From Methylomonas sp. UP202 (GTDB lineage Bacteria > Pseudomonadota > Gammaproteobacteria > Methylococcales > Methylomonadaceae): a stretch of DNA of 64,000 bases. Each line of letters begins with the position of its first letter. The stretch's first letter is position 1. The stretch covers positions 496,001 through 560,000 of the forward strand of contig NZ_CP123897.1 of NCBI RefSeq assembly GCF_029910655.1. The letters run 5' to 3'. The translations under genes were made by a program, and so were the position numbers. Below the pieces are notes generated by a model, which saw only the letters and a program-made list of their open reading frames with translations, did no database searches and was not told the DNA's origin. Positions 39,092-49,161 of the stretch are shown here, in pieces.

Positions 39092-40215
39092 GACGCTGGC
39101 TAGTGTTTCTAATATTGATCGGCGTCAGTTGCGCCGCCTCGGCGCACAAGGCCAGCGATGCGTATCTGAGCTTGACCTGGAGCGGCGAACGCTGGGTCGG
39201 CCGCTGGGACATGGCGCTACGCGATTTGCAGGAAGCGGTCGGTCTGGATCAGGACGATGACGGCCGCATTACCTCGCGGGAGTTGCGCGAGCGTGGCGAC
39301 GCCGTCGCGGCACATGCGCTAAGCCGTTTGGGTATCAGCGGCGACGGCCGGGCCTGTCGCTTGGACGGCGAGGGTTTGCGGGTCGACGAGCACAGCGACG
39401 GCGGTTACGCGGTACTGGATTTTCGGGCGGATTGTCCGGCGACCGTGCGGCAATTGATGGTCGATTACCGCTGGTTTTTCGAGTTCGACGCGCGCCATCG
39501 CGGCTTGTTTAGTTTGGTCCGGCCTAGCGGCGCGCGTAGTGCGGTGTTTAGTCCCGAGCAACCGACGCAGACCTTCGAGCTTGCCGGCAAAGGTGGCGTC
39601 TGGCCTGAGCTGGCGGCGTTTGTCCAAGAGGGGATGACGCACATCTGGGCCGGCTACGATCATCTGCTGTTTTTGTTGAGTTTGCTATTGCCGGCGGCGT
39701 TGGCGCGCGACGGTTTGACCTGGCGGCGCAAGGCGAATCTCGCCGAAATTGGCACCGATGTGTTGGCGGTGGTGACGGCGTTTACGCTGGCCCACTCGCT
39801 GACGCTGGCGTTGACGGTTTGGCAATATTTGGCGCTGCCTAGTCGTTGGGTCGAAGCGGCGATTGCCGCTTCGGTGGCGGTCGCCGCGCTGAACAACATC
39901 TATGCCTGGTTTACCGAACGCCGGGTGTGGTTGGCCTTCGGTTTCGGTTTGGTTCACGGCATGGGCATCGCCGGCGTACTGCTGGATCTGGCTTTGCCGA
40001 AATCCGGGCAAGCGTTGGCCTTGCTGGGTTTTAATCTCGGCGTCGAGTTGGGGCAATTGGTGATTATCGCGGTCGCTTTGCCATTGATTTATTGGGGTAG
40101 CCGGCAGCGCTATTATCCGGTCTGGGTCTTGAAATACGGTTCGACCGGTATTGTAGGGCTAGCGCTGATTTGGTTGGTCGAGCGCGGTTTGGATGTGGCG
40201 ATATTGCCGAGTTGA
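39088..40215 (+). CDS. HupE/UreJ-type membrane protein with an extracytoplasmic EF-hand
   Basis: 375 residues. A signal peptide precedes an extracytoplasmic domain of about 150 residues that contains a canonical EF-hand loop, DQDDDGRITSRE (residues 54-65). It is followed by some six membrane helices with His-bearing motifs (GMTHIWAGYDHLLFLL, TLAHSLTLAL, GFGLVHGMGIAGVLLDLAL) typical of HupE/UreJ nickel/cobalt permease-like proteins. Transport of a metal ion is a family-level inference. The EF-hand suggests calcium control or sensing. Coupled to the TPR gene by overlap. Confidence 0.83.
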   Translation: MRRWLVFLILIGVSCAASAHKASDAYLSLTWSGERWVGRWDMALRDLQEAVGLDQDDDGRITSRELRERGDAVAAHALSRLGISGDGRACRLDGEGLRVDEHSDGGYAVLDFRADCPATVRQLMVDYRWFFEFDARHRGLFSLVRPSGARSAVFSPEQPTQTFELAGKGGVWPELAAFVQEGMTHIWAGYDHLLFLLSLLLPAALARDGLTWRRKANLAEIGTDVLAVVTAFTLAHSLTLALTVWQYLALPSRWVEAAIAASVAVAALNNIYAWFTERRVWLAFGFGLVHGMGIAGVLLDLALPKSGQALALLGFNLGVELGQLVIIAVALPLIYWGSRQRYYPVWVLKYGSTGIVGLALIWLVERGLDVAILPS

Positions 40216-40318
40216 CCAAGGCGCGATTGTCGTCGGAGGAACTGGGTATGTCGTTGGGAACCGGTTGAGGTCGGAAATCGATTCGTAATCTTGGCGTAAA
40301 GCAGCCGCGCGGATTCGA

Positions 40319-41170
40319 TTAGGTTTTAACTTCGATGACCAGATTTTTTTGCGGCGACTGCGGCGGGATGGGGTGGGTGGCATTGGGATACCACGCCAGG
40401 ATTTGCTTCACATAGTTCTGAGTTTCGGCATAAGGCGGAATGCCCTTATAGCGCTCGACGGCTTTCTCGCCGGCATTGTATGCGGCCAGAACCAGATCGA
40501 CCTTGCCTTCGAAATGGCGCAACAGCCAATGCAGATAAGCCGTGCCGCCCTTGATGTTTTGCACCGGATTCCAGGCATCCTTGATGCCGAAGCGCTCCGC
40601 AGTTTCGGGTATCAATTGCATCAGACCCTGGGCGTTTTTGCCGGACAGCGCGGTCGGATTGAACGCCGATTCGGCTTTGATGACCGCCATCACCAATTGC
40701 GGGTCGATGCCGTAGACTGGCGCGATTTGATTGACCCAGGCCTCGACGATTTGCCGGTTGGGGTTGTTGTCGGTTACCGTCACCGTCACGACCGGTTCCG
40801 GGTGGCAGGCTGGGTCTTCGGTGGCCGGAGCGTCGCCGAAGCGGCTCAACATGGTTTGAGCGTGATGGTCGCCGCGGTCGGCGGCTTGTTTGAACCAGTG
40901 ACTGGCCAGCGGCAGATCCCGTTTGACGCCGCGACCGTTGAAATACATAAAGCCCAGACCGTAAGCCGATTCGCTGTCGCCGGCCAACGCGGCCTTGCAA
41001 TACATTTCGAAAGCTAATCCGTAATCTTGTTTGATGCCGCGGCCGTGCTCGAAATCGGCGGCGGTTTGGCGCAACTGCGCCAAGTTTAGCGGGGAGGCAA
41101 CGTCGGCGGCGGATGGCGTAGCGGTGGCAAGCAGCAGGCCGATCAGCGGAAAATATTTCAGGTTCATCAT
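40319..41170 (-). CDS. Lytic transglycosylase (SLT domain) with Sel1-like repeats
   Basis: 283 residues: a signal peptide (LIGLLLATATPSAADVA), two Sel1-like repeats (YGLAFEMYCKAALAGDSESA, LASHWFKQAADRGDHHAQ), a linker, and an SLT domain with catalytic-type Glu in VIKAESAFNP, then GLMQLIPETAERFG and LAAYNAGEKAVERY. It cleaves peptidoglycan glycan strands in the periplasm. ATG 41170 or the adjacent ATG 41167 fits a GAGAAC ahead; the frame continues to 41302 without family similarity. It is monocistronic and convergent with the HupE/UreJ-type gene. Confidence 0.88.
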   Translation of the reverse strand: MMNLKYFPLIGLLLATATPSAADVASPLNLAQLRQTAADFEHGRGIKQDYGLAFEMYCKAALAGDSESAYGLGFMYFNGRGVKRDLPLASHWFKQAADRGDHHAQTMLSRFGDAPATEDPACHPEPVVTVTVTDNNPNRQIVEAWVNQIAPVYGIDPQLVMAVIKAESAFNPTALSGKNAQGLMQLIPETAERFGIKDAWNPVQNIKGGTAYLHWLLRHFEGKVDLVLAAYNAGEKAVERYKGIPPYAETQNYVKQILAWYPNATHPIPPQSPQKNLVIEVKT

Positions 41171-41220
41171 GTTCTCGTTCTGTATTGCTGAGACTGGGCT
41201 TTCACAAACCCGGCCGGAAA

Positions 41221-41237
41221 AGAACGGTACCCGTTCT
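41221..41237 (-). promoter_or_regulatory. Terminator-like hairpin in the leader of the lytic transglycosylase
   Basis: On the minus strand, AGAACGG (41237-41231), loop GTA, CCGTTCT (41227-41221), then TTT. It stands about 50 bases before the gene start in the same orientation, as an attenuator or riboswitch platform would. The upstream sequence to about 41340 is rich in further pairing, but I cannot assign an RNA class. Confidence 0.4.
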
Positions 41238-41512
41238 CCAAGCTTCCAGCTACCGTATACATGGCAAGTGCGTAATCGCCCGGAAGGCTGCATCGCCTGC
41301 AATGGCCGATCTTACAAAATCGTAAGGTCGCGCTTGAAATGGCTATTGATCCGTCTAGTATTAATCTCAGCGTGAGAACCAGTTCAAGTTTTTCGTACTA
41401 TATCGAGCGGCTATCTCGCTTGACATTGCCCAGATGGGCAGGTTTACGGTCGAAACTATACCACACGGCGATTCTCGGCGGAATTGCGCGGCGATGACCC
41501 GGACCGGTGTAA

Positions 41513-41533
41513 ACTAGCCTCGATTAGGCTAGT
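41513..41533. other. Isolated hairpin in a 569-base gene-free region
   Basis: ACTAGCCT-CGATT-AGGCTAGT, an 8-bp perfect stem. 41171-41739 holds no convincing gene; apart from this hairpin and the transglycosylase leader, only the stem near 41699-41727 was seen. Confidence 0.4.
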
Positions 41534-41698
41534 CGCGGTAGGTGGCATAAGGCTTAGGCAAGTGTTCGACTGAACGTTAGGGTTAGTTCGGCAGTCGTCG
41601 ATATTGTCGATCGGCCAACAGTTTTTCGGGTTTTTCAGGATGGGTCCGTGATCGGAGCGTGGGCCTTAGGAGTGTTGTTGCCGCCAACTGACCATCCC

Positions 41699-41727
41699 TT
41701 GCCGCTCGGCATGGAGCCTTGCGGCAA
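41699..41727 (-). terminator. Possible terminator of the 65-residue gene
   Basis: TTGCCGC (41699-41705) and GCGGCAA (41721-41727) form a 7-bp stem just past the minus-strand stop at 41740. No clear T tract. Confidence 0.35.
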
Positions 41728-41739
41728 AGGATGTGATTT

Positions 41740-41937
41740 CTATAAGTTTTTCAACAGTCGCCGCACCAGGTTGCGAATCGGCATGTTTTGTTGGCGGTAA
41801 TCCTGGAATAAGCGTTCGATGTCGACCGGATTGAGGTATACGTAAGCTCCGTAACCGGTTTGAGCGATAAACTCGCCGCTCAAGTTGTCCATAAAGGTAG
41901 TCAGTGCAATGCTGTTGGGGTGGTTGACGGTGTTCAT
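41740..41937 (-). CDS. Small protein of unknown function, 65 residues
   Basis: The product starts MNTVNHPNSIALTTFMDNLS and ends with a basic helix (DYRQQNMPIRNLVRRLLKNL). It has no signal peptide or membrane segment. A GGAG about eight bases ahead supports ATG 41937; the open frame continues to 42132 in AT-rich DNA and is not used. I do not recognise the family. The segment GEFIAQTGYGAYVYLNPVDI could be a small alpha/beta module. It stands alone between the transglycosylase and DUF167 genes. Confidence 0.6.
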   Translation of the reverse strand: MNTVNHPNSIALTTFMDNLSGEFIAQTGYGAYVYLNPVDIERLFQDYRQQNMPIRNLVRRLLKNL

Positions 41938-42125
41938 GGCGGTTCTCCCGATAGATGTTTTGTTTTTATATAAGCGGTTCGCGTGCCATAAATAAATAGT
42001 TTTTATAAAACAAAGAGTTGTTTTTATTTTGCGGGTTGCGTCATTTTGTTGTCGGAGTGTTTTGTTAGAATTCGCGACGACATGACGTACATTTACGCTA
42101 TATCGTGGCGATAACGAAGGGCTAC

Positions 42126-42500
42126 ATGGCAAATCCGAAAATTAAGAATCCGCGAGGCCAAGGCGGGGTTGGAGATCAGGGGCGGCCGGGACCGGTGTCG
42201 TTTTGCGCTTGGGACGGGGATGTCTTGGTGTTGAACGTACTCGGCACGCCGAGCGCCAAGCGCGATGTCATCGGCAAACCCAAGGGGGCTCAACTGAAAA
42301 TCAGCGTTACCGCGACACCGGAGGACGGCAAGGCTACCGACCATATGGTTCGGTTTTTGGCCAGGGAGTTTGGCGTGACGATCAAGGATATCCAAGTCGT
42401 GTTCGGTCAGTATCACATCAACAAGCAACTGCGAATCCGGATGCCGAAGCGTTTGCCGCCGGTCGTCGAAGCGGAGTTGGCGGCTTCGGCAAGCCGCTAG
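42126..42500 (+). CDS. DUF167 (YggU-like) protein
   Basis: 124 residues with the DUF167 core: LKISVTATPEDGKATDHMVRFLAREFGV and the C-terminal basic strand. In related bacteria it is a small conserved cytoplasmic protein of unclear function. ATG 42126, with AAGGG four bases ahead, is used rather than GTG 42105. It has an N-terminal extension of about 25 residues rich in Gly and Lys before the domain. 42501-42617 shows no feature. Confidence 0.78.
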   Translation: MANPKIKNPRGQGGVGDQGRPGPVSFCAWDGDVLVLNVLGTPSAKRDVIGKPKGAQLKISVTATPEDGKATDHMVRFLAREFGVTIKDIQVVFGQYHINKQLRIRMPKRLPPVVEAELAASASR

Positions 42501-42617
42501 TCATTCCGCTGCGAGCCGGGCTTGGAGAGCCGGCGTCATTTCGGGTCATTGCCGCCGAAAGGTCGGAAGCGCTGAGCCGGACAAAACCGCTTCGGTAAAT
42601 GCCCGCTATCGACGGTT

Positions 42618-44054
42618 TTAATCCTTTAATTTGGCAACCAACATTTTATTCACTTCTGCGGGGTTGGCCTTGCCTTGGGTTTCTTTCATGATTTGGCCGA
42701 CCAGCGCCATCAGCGCCTTGTCTTTGCCGGCCCGGTATTGTTCGACCGGTACCGGATTGGCGGCGATGACCTTGTCGACGATGGCTTCGATGGCGCCGGT
42801 ATCGGTGATTTGCTTCAAGCCTTCCTGTTCGATGATTTGATCCGCCGTTGCGCTGCCGTTCCAGAGTTTGTCGAACACCTGCTTGGCGGTCTTGCCGGAA
42901 ATGGTGTTGTCGGCAATGCGTTTCAATAGGCCAGCCAAGCGTTCGGCGCTGACCGGGCAGGCGTCGATTTCCAAGCTGGCTTTGTTCAATGCGCCGAGCA
43001 CGTCGCCGGTTAACCAATTCGCAGCCAACTTGGCTTCCCCGGATTCGGCCGCGACTTGTTCGAAGAAGTCGGCCAATTCGCGCGATGAGGTCAGCGTGGC
43101 GGCGCTTTCCGCATCCAACGCGTATTGCTCGATGAAACGGTGCTTTTTGGCGCCTGGCAATTCCGGCAACGTGGCGCGAATTTCAGCCTTCAGGGCTTCC
43201 TCGACGATCACCGGCAACAAGTCCGGGTCTGGGAAGTAACGGTAATCGTTGGCTTCTTCCTTGCTACGCATCGAGCGGGTTTCGTCTTTGTTGGCGTCGT
43301 ACAAGCGGGTTTCTTGGACCACTTTGCCGCCGGCTTCGATGATGTCGATTTGTCGTTCGATTTCGTGATTGATGGCTTTTTCGACAAACTTGAACGAATT
43401 GATGTTCTTGATTTCGGCACGGGTCCCGAATTCGGCTTGGCCTTTGGGGCGAACCGAAACGTTGGCGTCGCAGCGAAACGAGCCTTCCTGCATATTACCG
43501 TCGCAGATTTCCAGATAACGTACTAGCTCGTGTAGTTTGCGCATATAGGCCACGGCTTCCTTGGCGGAACGCATGTCCGGCTCGGAGACGATTTCCAGTA
43601 GCGGCGTGCCGGCGCGGTTCAGGTCGATGCCGGTCAGGCCGTGAAAATCTTCGTGCAGCGATTTGCCGGCGTCTTCTTCCAAGTGGGCCCGGGTGATGCC
43701 GATGCGTTTGGTTTTGCCGTCGACTTCGATATCCAGATGGCCGTTGCCGACAATAGGTCGTTCGAATTGGCTGATTTGATAGCCTTTGGGCAGGTCGGGG
43801 TAGAAATAGTTTTTGCGAGCGAAGATCGAGTGCGGTGCGATTTCGGCATCAATAGCCAGGCCGAAGGTTACCGCCTTGCGTACCGCGTCTTCGTTCAATA
43901 CCGGCAATACGCCGGGTAGTCCCAAATCCACCGCGCAAGCCTGGGTGTTGGGTTCGGCGCCGTAGGCAGTCGCCGCGCCGGAAAAGATTTTCGATTTCGT
44001 AGAGAGTTGGGTGTGGATTTCCAAGCCGATGACGGCTTCCCATTGTGAGCTCAT
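42618..44054 (-). CDS. gatB: Aspartyl/glutamyl-tRNA amidotransferase subunit B
   Basis: 478 residues, full length. Family features are [26 protein letters not shown] N-terminus, the central [30 protein letters not shown], and the C-terminal YqeY-like helical domain ending in [13 protein letters not shown]. With GatA and GatC it amidates misacylated Glu-tRNA(Gln) or Asp-tRNA(Asn). AAGGAAA ahead of ATG 44054 fixes the start; the long upstream open frame is spurious. It is separated from gatA by an inserted Uma2-type gene. Confidence 0.96.
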   Translation of the reverse strand: MSSQWEAVIGLEIHTQLSTKSKIFSGAATAYGAEPNTQACAVDLGLPGVLPVLNEDAVRKAVTFGLAIDAEIAPHSIFARKNYFYPDLPKGYQISQFERPIVGNGHLDIEVDGKTKRIGITRAHLEEDAGKSLHEDFHGLTGIDLNRAGTPLLEIVSEPDMRSAKEAVAYMRKLHELVRYLEICDGNMQEGSFRCDANVSVRPKGQAEFGTRAEIKNINSFKFVEKAINHEIERQIDIIEAGGKVVQETRLYDANKDETRSMRSKEEANDYRYFPDPDLLPVIVEEALKAEIRATLPELPGAKKHRFIEQYALDAESAATLTSSRELADFFEQVAAESGEAKLAANWLTGDVLGALNKASLEIDACPVSAERLAGLLKRIADNTISGKTAKQVFDKLWNGSATADQIIEQEGLKQITDTGAIEAIVDKVIAANPVPVEQYRAGKDKALMALVGQIMKETQGKANPAEVNKMLVAKLKD

Positions 44055-44071
44055 GTTGCTTTCCTTTAAAA

Positions 44072-44674
44072 CTATTCGGCAAAAACGTCGTTCAGGTCGA
44101 TTTGCAGGTCGGGGAATAAATAGGGGATGGCAATCTCGTCGCCGGCGTGCATGGCGTGCAGTTGGTATTTTTCGTTCTGATCGAGCACGAATTGATGGAC
44201 TGCTTGCTCGTAAGGATAAACCGTCCAATATTCCGTCACGCCGTTTTCCTGATACAGCTGGTATTTCAGACGCAATTCCTTTTGGCTGTTGCCGGGCGAT
44301 AAAATCTCGATGATCCAATCCGGCGCCCCATCGCAGCCTTGTTCGGTCAGTTTGTCTTTGTCGCAGATCACGCACAGGTCGGGCTGGATGACGCTGAAAA
44401 CTTCGCGGTCTTGAAGCAAGGATTTACGGCGGTCGTAGAGTTTGACGTCGAACGGCGCAGGGTAGAGTTTGCAATCCTTGTGCTTAAAGTAGTTGCCAAG
44501 GCTGACGGCAAAATTTAGCGATACGCTTTGGTGCTTTCTGCTCGGCGCCGGCGACATGGCCATGATCTTGCCCTTGATCAGTTCGACCGACTCCTCGAGC
44601 TGCCAAGTCAGGTAATCGGCGTAACTATAGGTGCCGTTAGGATCCAATTGTGATAATTGCGTGATCGGCGCCAT
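44072..44674 (-). CDS. Uma2 (DUF820) family PD-(D/E)XK-fold protein
   Basis: 200 residues with the Uma2 pattern [73 protein letters not shown] and [18 protein letters not shown]. The acidic and Lys residues fit a PD-(D/E)XK nuclease fold, but the biological role of this family is unknown. It sits between gatA and gatB (11 and 17 bases to its neighbours), an unusual place, so it probably shares their transcript. Confidence 0.85.
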   Translation of the reverse strand: MAPITQLSQLDPNGTYSYADYLTWQLEESVELIKGKIMAMSPAPSRKHQSVSLNFAVSLGNYFKHKDCKLYPAPFDVKLYDRRKSLLQDREVFSVIQPDLCVICDKDKLTEQGCDGAPDWIIEILSPGNSQKELRLKYQLYQENGVTEYWTVYPYEQAVHQFVLDQNEKYQLHAMHAGDEIAIPYLFPDLQIDLNDVFAE

Positions 44675-44685
44675 ATTGCCCCCTG

Positions 44686-46137
44686 TTATTCGAAACCCTT
44701 CGGCACTTGATTGTGCCAGTCGGTGACCTGCTGGTAGCGGTGGCCGACGTTCAACAACTTGGCTTCGCCGAAATAGTTACCGATGATATGCAAGCCAACG
44801 GGCAGGCCGGCTATGAACCCGGCCGGAATCGACATCGCCGGCAGGCCGGCCAGGTTGATCGCTATCGTGTAAATGTCTTCCAGATACATCTGAATCGGGT
44901 CGTCGGTTTTTGAACCGATTTTGAATGCCGTGCTCGGCGTGACCGGTCCCATCAATACGTCGACTTCGCTAAGAGCGCGTTTGAAATCGTCGCTGATCAA
45001 TCGGCGCACCTGTTGGGCTTTCAGATAATAGGCGTCGTAATAGCCGGCCGACAGTGCATAAGTGCCCATCAGAATCCGGCGTTTGACTTCCGCGCCGAAG
45101 GCTTCGCCGCGCGAGCGGATGTAGAGGTCGGTCAAATCGGCTGGGTTTTGGCAGCGGTAGCCGAAGCGCACGCCGTCGTAACGCGACAGGTTGGACGAGC
45201 ATTCGGCCGAGGCGATCACGTAATAAGCCGGTATCGCCAGTTCCAGATTCGGCATGTCCACTTCCCGCACCGTCGCGCCGAGTTTCTGGTATTCGGCGAT
45301 CGCGGCTTGAATCGTCGCCGCGATTTGGCTGTCCAGTTCTGGGCTGAAAAATTGTTTCGGCAGGCCGATTTTCAGGCCGTTTAGATCGTCGTTCAAACTT
45401 GCACTGTAATCGGGAACGGGCTGGTCGACGCTCGTGGAATCCTTGGTATCGAAGCCGGCCATGACTTGCATCAACAGAGCCGCGTCCTCGGCGCTGCGTG
45501 CCATCGGTCCGCCCTGGTCCAAGCTGGAAGCGTAGGCAATCATGCCGTAGCGCGAAACCCGACCGTAGGTGGGTTTCAGACCGGTGATGCCGCACAAGGC
45601 CGCTGGTTGGCGGATCGAGCCACCGGTGTCGGTACCGGTCGCCGCCGGAGTCAGCCTCGCCGCAACGGCGACCGCCGAACCGCCGGACGAGCCGCCCGGC
45701 ACCCGTTCGGTATCCCATGGATTGCGAGCCGGGCCGTAGAAACTGGTTTCGTTGGACGAACCCATAGCGAATTCGTCCATGTTCAACTTACCCAGCATCA
45801 CCGCGCCAGCCTGATTGAAGCGTTCGACCGCCGTGGCGTCGTACGGGGCGATGAAGTTGTCCAGCATTTTCGAGCCGCAACTGGTTTTAACGCCTTGCGT
45901 GCAAAAGATGTCTTTTTGGGCGATCGGGATGCCGGTCAGAGGCGCCGGCGTGCCGGCGGCCAAGCGCCGGTCGGCGGCTTCCGCCTGCTGCAAGGCCAGT
46001 TCTTCGCTGACCGTGACGAAGGCGTTCAGGGCTTGATGTCGTCCGATGCGAGCCAAAAAGACCTGGGTCAATTCGGTGCTGGAAAATTGCTTGCCGCGCA
46101 GTCCGGCGGCTAATTCGGTTAGCGATAGCGTGTGCAT
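44686..46137 (-). CDS. gatA: Glutamyl-tRNA(Gln) amidotransferase subunit A
   Basis: 483 residues of an amidase-signature enzyme: the catalytic Lys in [10 protein letters not shown], the Ser-cisSer region [21 protein letters not shown], and [31 protein letters not shown] core. It hydrolyses glutamine to supply ammonia to GatB. The gene is complete with the standard start, and gatC lies nine bases upstream. Confidence 0.97.
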   Translation of the reverse strand: MHTLSLTELAAGLRGKQFSSTELTQVFLARIGRHQALNAFVTVSEELALQQAEAADRRLAAGTPAPLTGIPIAQKDIFCTQGVKTSCGSKMLDNFIAPYDATAVERFNQAGAVMLGKLNMDEFAMGSSNETSFYGPARNPWDTERVPGGSSGGSAVAVAARLTPAATGTDTGGSIRQPAALCGITGLKPTYGRVSRYGMIAYASSLDQGGPMARSAEDAALLMQVMAGFDTKDSTSVDQPVPDYSASLNDDLNGLKIGLPKQFFSPELDSQIAATIQAAIAEYQKLGATVREVDMPNLELAIPAYYVIASAECSSNLSRYDGVRFGYRCQNPADLTDLYIRSRGEAFGAEVKRRILMGTYALSAGYYDAYYLKAQQVRRLISDDFKRALSEVDVLMGPVTPSTAFKIGSKTDDPIQMYLEDIYTIAINLAGLPAMSIPAGFIAGLPVGLHIIGNYFGEAKLLNVGHRYQQVTDWHNQVPKGFE

Positions 46138-46146
46138 GGTTCGGAA

Positions 46147-46434
46147 TTATTCGATGACTTTCGGGACCAGATAAAGTCCGGCTTCGGTTTGCGGGGCGAT
46201 GGCTTGAAAATGCGCTCGTTGGTTGGTCTCGACGGCGGTATCGGCGCGCAGGCGTTGGGTTTGGTCGAGCGGATGCGCCATCGGAGCGATGCCGGCGGTG
46301 TCGGTTTGCCCCATCCGGGTCATTAAATCCAGCATGTTGGATAGGTCTTTGGCGTAATGTTCGACCTGCGATTCCTCGATTCCCAAGCGTGCCAGATAGG
46401 CGATTTTTTTAACGTCATTAGCCGTTAACGACAT
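46147..46434 (-). CDS. gatC: Glutamyl-tRNA(Gln) amidotransferase subunit C
   Basis: 95 residues, normal GatC length, with DVKKIAYLARLGIEESQVE and PMAHPLDQTQRLRAD. It stabilises GatA-GatB. First gene of the minus-strand gatC-gatA-(uma2)-gatB operon, divergent from mreB with about 110 bases between starts that must hold both promoters. Confidence 0.95.
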   Translation of the reverse strand: MSLTANDVKKIAYLARLGIEESQVEHYAKDLSNMLDLMTRMGQTDTAGIAPMAHPLDQTQRLRADTAVETNQRAHFQAIAPQTEAGLYLVPKVIE

Positions 46435-46506
46435 CTTCTAACTCCAAGTTTTATCGGTAAATCTATGATACTTTATATCTTGCCCTATCGCCCGCTTGAT
46501 TGTTAA

Positions 46507-47589
<1,083 letters not shown>

Positions 47590-47615
47590 TCCGCTCGGCG
47601 TCTTGTTGTTCGAGG

Positions 47616-47656
47616 GACGGCGTTAACCGGTGATGTCGGTTCCCGCCGTCTTTTTT
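47616..47656 (+). terminator. Strong intrinsic terminator between mreB and mreC
   Basis: GACGGCG (47616-47622) pairs with CGCCGTC (47644-47650), an inner AACCG/CGGTT stem extends it, and six T residues follow (47651-47656). It lies inside what is usually one mreBCD transcript. Confidence 0.75.
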
Positions 47657-47762
47657 GTTTCAGCGGGTACCGTTCGGCGGTTGCGGATCGTTGGACTGGG
47701 CCTGTCGGCAATCCTTTATTTTCCGTCGGGATTGCCGCTTCAAAATCGCTAGAGGTTTTGCC

Positions 47763-48680
47763 ATAAAACTGCTATTCGCCAAAGGCCCTTCGCTGAATAC
47801 CCGTCTGTTGGTCGCGGTATTGCTTTCGGTTGCGCTGTTGGTGGTCGATTACCGCAGCCAACGCTTGAACATGCTGCGCTCGCTGTTGGCGATGGCGACC
47901 TACCCCTTGCAAATGCTGGCCAGCCTGCCCATCGACGCTTACCATGATTTGTCCGATTCGGTGATTTCCTATGTCGAACTACAAAAAGAGAATCGCCGGC
48001 TGAAGGAGCAGCAGTTCGTCAACGACGCCAAGTTGTTGAAACTCGCGGCCCTGGAGAAGGAAAACACCCGGCTACGCATGTTGCTTGAGAATTCGTTTCA
48101 ACTTGGCGAGCAAGTGCTGGTGGCCGAATTGGTGTCGGTTAAACTGGCGCCCTACGAGCATACCGTCGTCGTCAACAAAGGCTCCCGCTTCGGCGTGCAT
48201 CCCGAACAACCGGTGTTGGATGCCAGCGGTATCGTCGGCCAGGTGGTCCGCACGATGCCGTCCAGCTCGGAAGTGATGTTGATCACCGATCCCGATCACG
48301 CGATCCCGGTTCAGGTCAATCGCAACGGCCTGCGGACGATAGCCTTCGGCACCGGGCAACCCAACCGGCTGCATCTGCCGTTTTTAGCGAATAACGCCGA
48401 CATCGTACCCGGCGACCTGTTGGTCACGTCCGGTTTGGGCGGCGTGTTTCCGGCCGGTTATCCGGTCGCGGTAGTCGATAAATTCGAGGCTAGACCGGAC
48501 AAATCGTTCGCCAATATCTATGCCACGCCGAAAGCGGAGCTGGATAAGAGTCGGGAGTTTTTGATCGTTTGGAGCGATTCGACGCCGGTCGTTTTGGGCG
48601 AGCCGGTCAAATCGGAAACCGCTGAGCAGCCGGCGCCGGTCGCCGCGAAACCCAAGGATGCCAAACATGTCGGGCCATAA
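47763..48680 (+). CDS. mreC: Rod-shape-determining protein MreC, apparent AUA start
   Basis: 305 residues from an ATA codon at 47763: a short basic N-terminus (KLLFAKGPSLNTRLL), one membrane helix, a coiled coil (VELQKENRRLKEQQFVNDAK, LAALEKENTRLRMLLE) and the beta-rich periplasmic MreC domain (VLDASGIVGQVVRTMPSSSE, LVTSGLGGVFPAGYPV). AGAGG at 47751-47755 is seven bases ahead of the ATA. No in-frame ATG, GTG or TTG lies near it: TTG 47691 and 47655 would add residues unlike MreC and have no ribosome site. A base error could also explain this. Overlaps mreD. Confidence 0.9.
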   Translation: MKLLFAKGPSLNTRLLVAVLLSVALLVVDYRSQRLNMLRSLLAMATYPLQMLASLPIDAYHDLSDSVISYVELQKENRRLKEQQFVNDAKLLKLAALEKENTRLRMLLENSFQLGEQVLVAELVSVKLAPYEHTVVVNKGSRFGVHPEQPVLDASGIVGQVVRTMPSSSEVMLITDPDHAIPVQVNRNGLRTIAFGTGQPNRLHLPFLANNADIVPGDLLVTSGLGGVFPAGYPVAVVDKFEARPDKSFANIYATPKAELDKSREFLIVWSDSTPVVLGEPVKSETAEQPAPVAAKPKDAKHVGP

Positions 48681-49155
48681 CGCGCTGGCTTTGATTTATT
48701 TCGTCGTCACGGTAGCCGGTGCGATGGTGCTGCGGGTGATGGGGCTGTTTCCGGGGATGGAAGTGTTCAATCCGGACTGGGTGGTGTTGGTTTTGATCTA
48801 TTGGTCGATCGCGCTGCCGGAACGCTTCGGCGTATTCAGCGCTTGGTGGATAGGGCTGTTGACCGATGTACTGACCGGGCGCTTGCTGGGTCAGTACGCG
48901 TTGATTTATCCGTTGATTTGCTACTTCAGCATCAACGAACACCGGCGGCTGAGACAGTTTCCGATGGTTCAGCAATGCCTGTTCGTACTGTTTTGCCTGC
49001 TCGGTTCGCAAAGCGTGATTTTCGCGATCGAAAGCATCAAGGCGGGTAATCGCTTGCCGTTGTCGTTTTGGTATCCGGCGCTGAGCGGGGCGCTGGTCTG
49101 GCCGTTGGTGTTTTATCTGCTGCGCTTTATCCGGGTCATGGCGCGCCTCGACTGA
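48667..49155 (+). CDS. mreD: Rod-shape-determining protein MreD
   Basis: 162 residues with about five membrane helices (LALIYFVVTVAGAMVLRVMG, WVVLVLIYWSIALPERFGVF, WIGLLTDVLTGRLLGQYALI), the typical MreD layout. ATG 48667 has AAGGA eight bases ahead; ATG 48658 overlaps that ribosome site. It overlaps the mreC 3' end and lies six bases from mrdA. Confidence 0.93.
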   Translation: MSGHNALALIYFVVTVAGAMVLRVMGLFPGMEVFNPDWVVLVLIYWSIALPERFGVFSAWWIGLLTDVLTGRLLGQYALIYPLICYFSINEHRRLRQFPMVQQCLFVLFCLLGSQSVIFAIESIKAGNRLPLSFWYPALSGALVWPLVFYLLRFIRVMARLD

Positions 49156-49161
49156 CCGGCG

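Noticed and set aside
41237..41345. Assigning the transglycosylase leader specifically to the c-di-GMP-I class
   Set aside because: Fragments such as ACGCA and CGGTAGCTGG recall the aptamer, but the CAAACC and GCAAAGCC elements are missing in the right order.
45013..46113. Plus-strand open frames across gatA
   Set aside because: Antisense to a complete gatA with all catalytic motifs; no ribosome sites.
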